Below, piece after piece: positions 22,618-24,176 of a stretch of 24,176 bases of DNA. A program made the position numbers and the translations under genes. The DNA comes from Clostridiales bacterium. Its GTDB lineage: Bacteria; Bacillota; Clostridia; Oscillospirales; Acutalibacteraceae. Location: positions 3,184 to 27,359 of the forward strand of contig JAHZIE010000022.1 in the NCBI GenBank assembly GCA_019419895.1, given 5' to 3'. The first letter of the stretch is position 1, and each line of letters starts with the position of its first letter. The notes beneath the pieces were generated by a model, which did not search any database, was not told where the DNA came from, and saw only the letters and a program-made list of their open reading frames with translations.

Positions 22618-23199
22618 ATGTCTAATGTGAAATTTAATGTGAAATTTTTCACATATACCCGCACAGCCTTAAAAAACCTGTTTTCCAAGCCGGCGACGAA
22701 GGAATATCCCTTTATTCCAGCTCAATTTCCTCAACGGATGCGAGGCCATGTAGCAATCGAAATTGAAAAATGTATTTCCTGCGGCATCTGCGCCCGTTCC
22801 TGTCCTCCCGGTGCAATCCAGGTTGACCGGACAGCCGGTACCTGGACCATATATCGTTTTGATTGTGTGCAATGTGGGAATTGCACCAACGTCTGCCCTA
22901 AAAAATGCTTGGAGATGGTTCCTGGATATACTGAACCGCAGGCACAGAAATCCAGTGAAACCTTTACCCGGCCTGCGCCTTCCGCTTCTCCAGATGCCGT
23001 CCCCAAAGCCGTGGGCAAACCGGTCAATGACACTTCCAAATGCGTTTTCTGCACGCTTTGCGCCAAAAAATGTCCACAGGAAGCAATCGCCGTAGATCGC
23101 GCCGCAAAAACATGGACTTTGGAGGAAGAAAAATGTGTCGCGTGCGGTATCTGTGTTTCCAGCTGCCCTAAAAAATGTTTACAGATGAAATCATGCTGA
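22618..23199 (+). CDS. echF: Ech-type hydrogenase subunit F with doubled ferredoxin domain (four [4Fe-4S])
   Basis: EchF passes electrons between soluble ferredoxin and the EchC cluster. Usual EchF proteins are about 120-130 residues with two [4Fe-4S] motifs. This one has 193 residues and four motifs: Cys52-55-58-62, Cys83-86-89-93, Cys142-145-148-152 and Cys173-176-179-183. The pairs are joined by a Pro/Ala/Ser-rich linker of about 45 residues (roughly 97-141), and the second pair looks like a duplicate of the first (WTIYRFDCVQCGNCTNVCPK versus WTLEEEKCVACGICVSSCPK). ATG 22618 follows GAGAGGTGA by 6 nt; a GTG at 22609 overlaps the echE stop. It is the last gene of the operon. Confidence 0.94.
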   Translation: MSNVKFNVKFFTYTRTALKNLFSKPATKEYPFIPAQFPQRMRGHVAIEIEKCISCGICARSCPPGAIQVDRTAGTWTIYRFDCVQCGNCTNVCPKKCLEMVPGYTEPQAQKSSETFTRPAPSASPDAVPKAVGKPVNDTSKCVFCTLCAKKCPQEAIAVDRAAKTWTLEEEKCVACGICVSSCPKKCLQMKSC

Positions 23200-23246
23200 T
23201 TCTTGTCCCTTCACACGTAGGATCATAAGAGCTCTGTTCATAAAGC

Positions 23247-23285
23247 AACGCCTTGGAAAAGCGGCTTTTCCCAAGGCGTTATTTC
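23247..23285 (+). terminator. Intrinsic terminator after echF
   Basis: AACGCCTTGG (23247-23256) pairs with CCAAGGCGTT (23271-23280), extended by AAAAG/CTTTT around CGG, with one extra C. The tail ATTTCATG is only moderately T-rich, so it is a fair but not perfect terminator. It lies between the convergent echF and collagen-like genes and may serve both. Confidence 0.65.
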
Positions 23286-23382
23286 ATGTCTAAATGATAG
23301 AATGTCATAGATGGATAACTGGATAATCCATCAGCTGACTGTCTCAATTTTTCAATAGTTTCCCAGAATAGGCTGAAATTTT

Positions 23383-24176
23383 TTAGGGTTTGCTGAAAGA
23401 TACTCCCATATAAATCCACTGGATCCATACAGAAGTTCTTGCGCCTCCCTGGGAAGAAAAGGTACTGACATCACACAGCGACCAAAGCTTGCTGCTTGGA
23501 TTCTGCTGTCTGATTCTCAGCCAATGGGACTCCTCTGAGTTGCTGTAAACAATATCATCCAATGTGATTCTGGAGGATATAGAGGTATTGTTATTGGTTT
23601 GTGTTTCAACAGAACCTCCCCCGTAAATACTGGTTCGCCTAATATCGCATAATACGGGGACACTTGCGTCTGCCGCACGTATAGAAAGACGGATGGATGA
23701 AGTGGATGTGTTCTGTGCTGTTAATATCACTCCTTCCAGAGGAATGTCAACAGAACTACCAGTTGTGCTCAGATCAACATTATACGCCTGAATATTAGAT
23801 CTAAGATTGGGGCTCACAATTTCTTGCGCGGCTGTTTTAAAGCTAACTTTATAAGTCGCCGGGGTATTTTCTGATACTGATATAATAGGAGTTTCTCCTG
23901 CTATTCCTTGAGCCCCTGTGTCTCCGGTATCTCCCTTCTCGCCTTTCTCTCCCTGGGCTCCCTGAGGGCCCGCCGGTCCTACAGGAACGACAAAGTCCAA
24001 TGTTACTCCCGTTCCCGTGGGATTGGCCGTCACCTTGGCATCCGTCCCCGAGGTCACTTCTCCTATCTCTATGCTGGGGGTAACTCCTATCGGGCCTTGA
24101 GCCCCTGTGTCTCCGGTATCTCCCTTCTCGCCTTTCTCTCCCTGGGCTCCCTGAGGGCCCGCCGGTCCTACAGGAA
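23383..24176 (-). CDS. Collagen-like Gly-X-Y repeat surface protein, C-terminal part
   Basis: The frame is open to the right edge of the window, so only the last 264 residues are seen. A GTG-start at 24057 would cut the repeat module, so the gene is taken as partial. Two modules are seen, each with about nine Gly-X-Y triplets (GPAGPQGAQGEKGEKGDTG and onward), separated by a beta-type spacer of the form SIEIGEVTSGTDAKVTANP. The last about 190 residues form a Thr/Ser-rich globular end (WLRIRQQNPSSKLWSL), probably the trimer-forming or exposed tip. Such modules occur in exosporium, fibre and phage-tail-type proteins of Clostridia. No sortase signal or signal peptide is in view. Confidence 0.8.
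   Translation of the reverse strand, partial: PVGPAGPQGAQGEKGEKGDTGDTGAQGPIGVTPSIEIGEVTSGTDAKVTANPTGTGVTLDFVVPVGPAGPQGAQGEKGEKGDTGDTGAQGIAGETPIISVSENTPATYKVSFKTAAQEIVSPNLRSNIQAYNVDLSTTGSSVDIPLEGVILTAQNTSTSSIRLSIRAADASVPVLCDIRRTSIYGGGSVETQTNNNTSISSRITLDDIVYSNSEESHWLRIRQQNPSSKLWSLCDVSTFSSQGGARTSVWIQWIYMGVSFSKP
23906..24176 (-). repeat. Tandem 189-bp modules with identical 82-bp Gly-X-Y cores
   Basis: Bases 23906-23987 and 24095-24176 are identical over 82 bp and are 189 bp (63 codons) apart. The second copy reaches the window edge, so the true identity may be longer. They encode the Gly-X-Y stretch of the collagen-like protein. The 107 bp between them is unique and encodes the beta-type spacer. 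Confidence 0.9.

Noticed and set aside
23309..23331. GATGGAT/ATCCATC hairpin near the collagen-like gene
   Set aside because: A 7-bp stem without a T tail; too weak for a terminator, and the stronger stem at 23247-23280 explains the region.

Overview
The window looks like chromosomal DNA from an anaerobic clostridial Firmicute, most likely of the Lachnospiraceae type. The grounds are AGGAGG-type ribosome sites, consensus sigma-A promoters, moderate GC with AT-rich intergenic stretches, and the family mix: an FGGY kinase/FucU pair, DUF2726, MBOAT/DHHW, MntP, a DUF2975/HTH pair and an Ech-type hydrogenase. No rRNA, tRNA, CRISPR array, phage gene or insertion sequence was seen. Species cannot be told from the sequence.

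Layout. At 1-780 (minus) lie the 3'-truncated end of a deoxysugar kinase operon: fucU followed by a RhaB/FucK-like kinase, with a good promoter at 912-940. At 1015-1719 (minus) is a membrane-anchored DUF2726 protein with a C-terminal zinc finger. At 2009-4573 (plus) is a two-gene polymer O-acetylation unit, MBOAT acyltransferase then DHHW/AlgX-like protein. At 4574-5640 the sequence is sparse: a small DUF3006-like gene and possible remnants of a small minus-strand gene. mntP (minus, Mn2+ exporter) follows at 5644-6234, then a plus-strand protein with a nuclease-fold-like signature (6473-7216) and a two-domain polyphosphate:AMP phosphotransferase (7417-8943). At 9103-9363 is a small conserved-looking minus-strand protein with a perfect sigma-A promoter. 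At 9803-10557 is a DUF2975 membrane protein plus a small XRE regulator. An ABC ATPase without a permease (10569-11243, minus) and a GNAT acetyltransferase (11502-12068, plus) complete the accessory part.

The main system is at 12162-23199. Two divergent operons share a 181-bp control region. The left operon (minus) is hypA-hypB-hypF-hypC-hypD-hypE, the cytoplasmic machinery that builds the Ni-Fe(CN)2CO centre. The right operon (plus) is echA-echB-echC-echD-echE-echF, a membrane-bound group 4 [NiFe]-hydrogenase that couples reduced ferredoxin oxidation and H2 evolution to ion translocation, or the reverse. Three features stand out: EchF has four [4Fe-4S] motifs instead of the usual two, EchE ends exactly at its DPCxxCxxR motif so no maturation protease is needed, and HypE has Cys in place of Asp in its GDHG motif. 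The arrangement is a self-contained hydrogenase cassette.

The right edge (23383-24176, minus) is the C-terminal part of a modular collagen-like surface protein with at least two 189-bp units whose Gly-X-Y parts are identical over 82 bp; it continues beyond the window.
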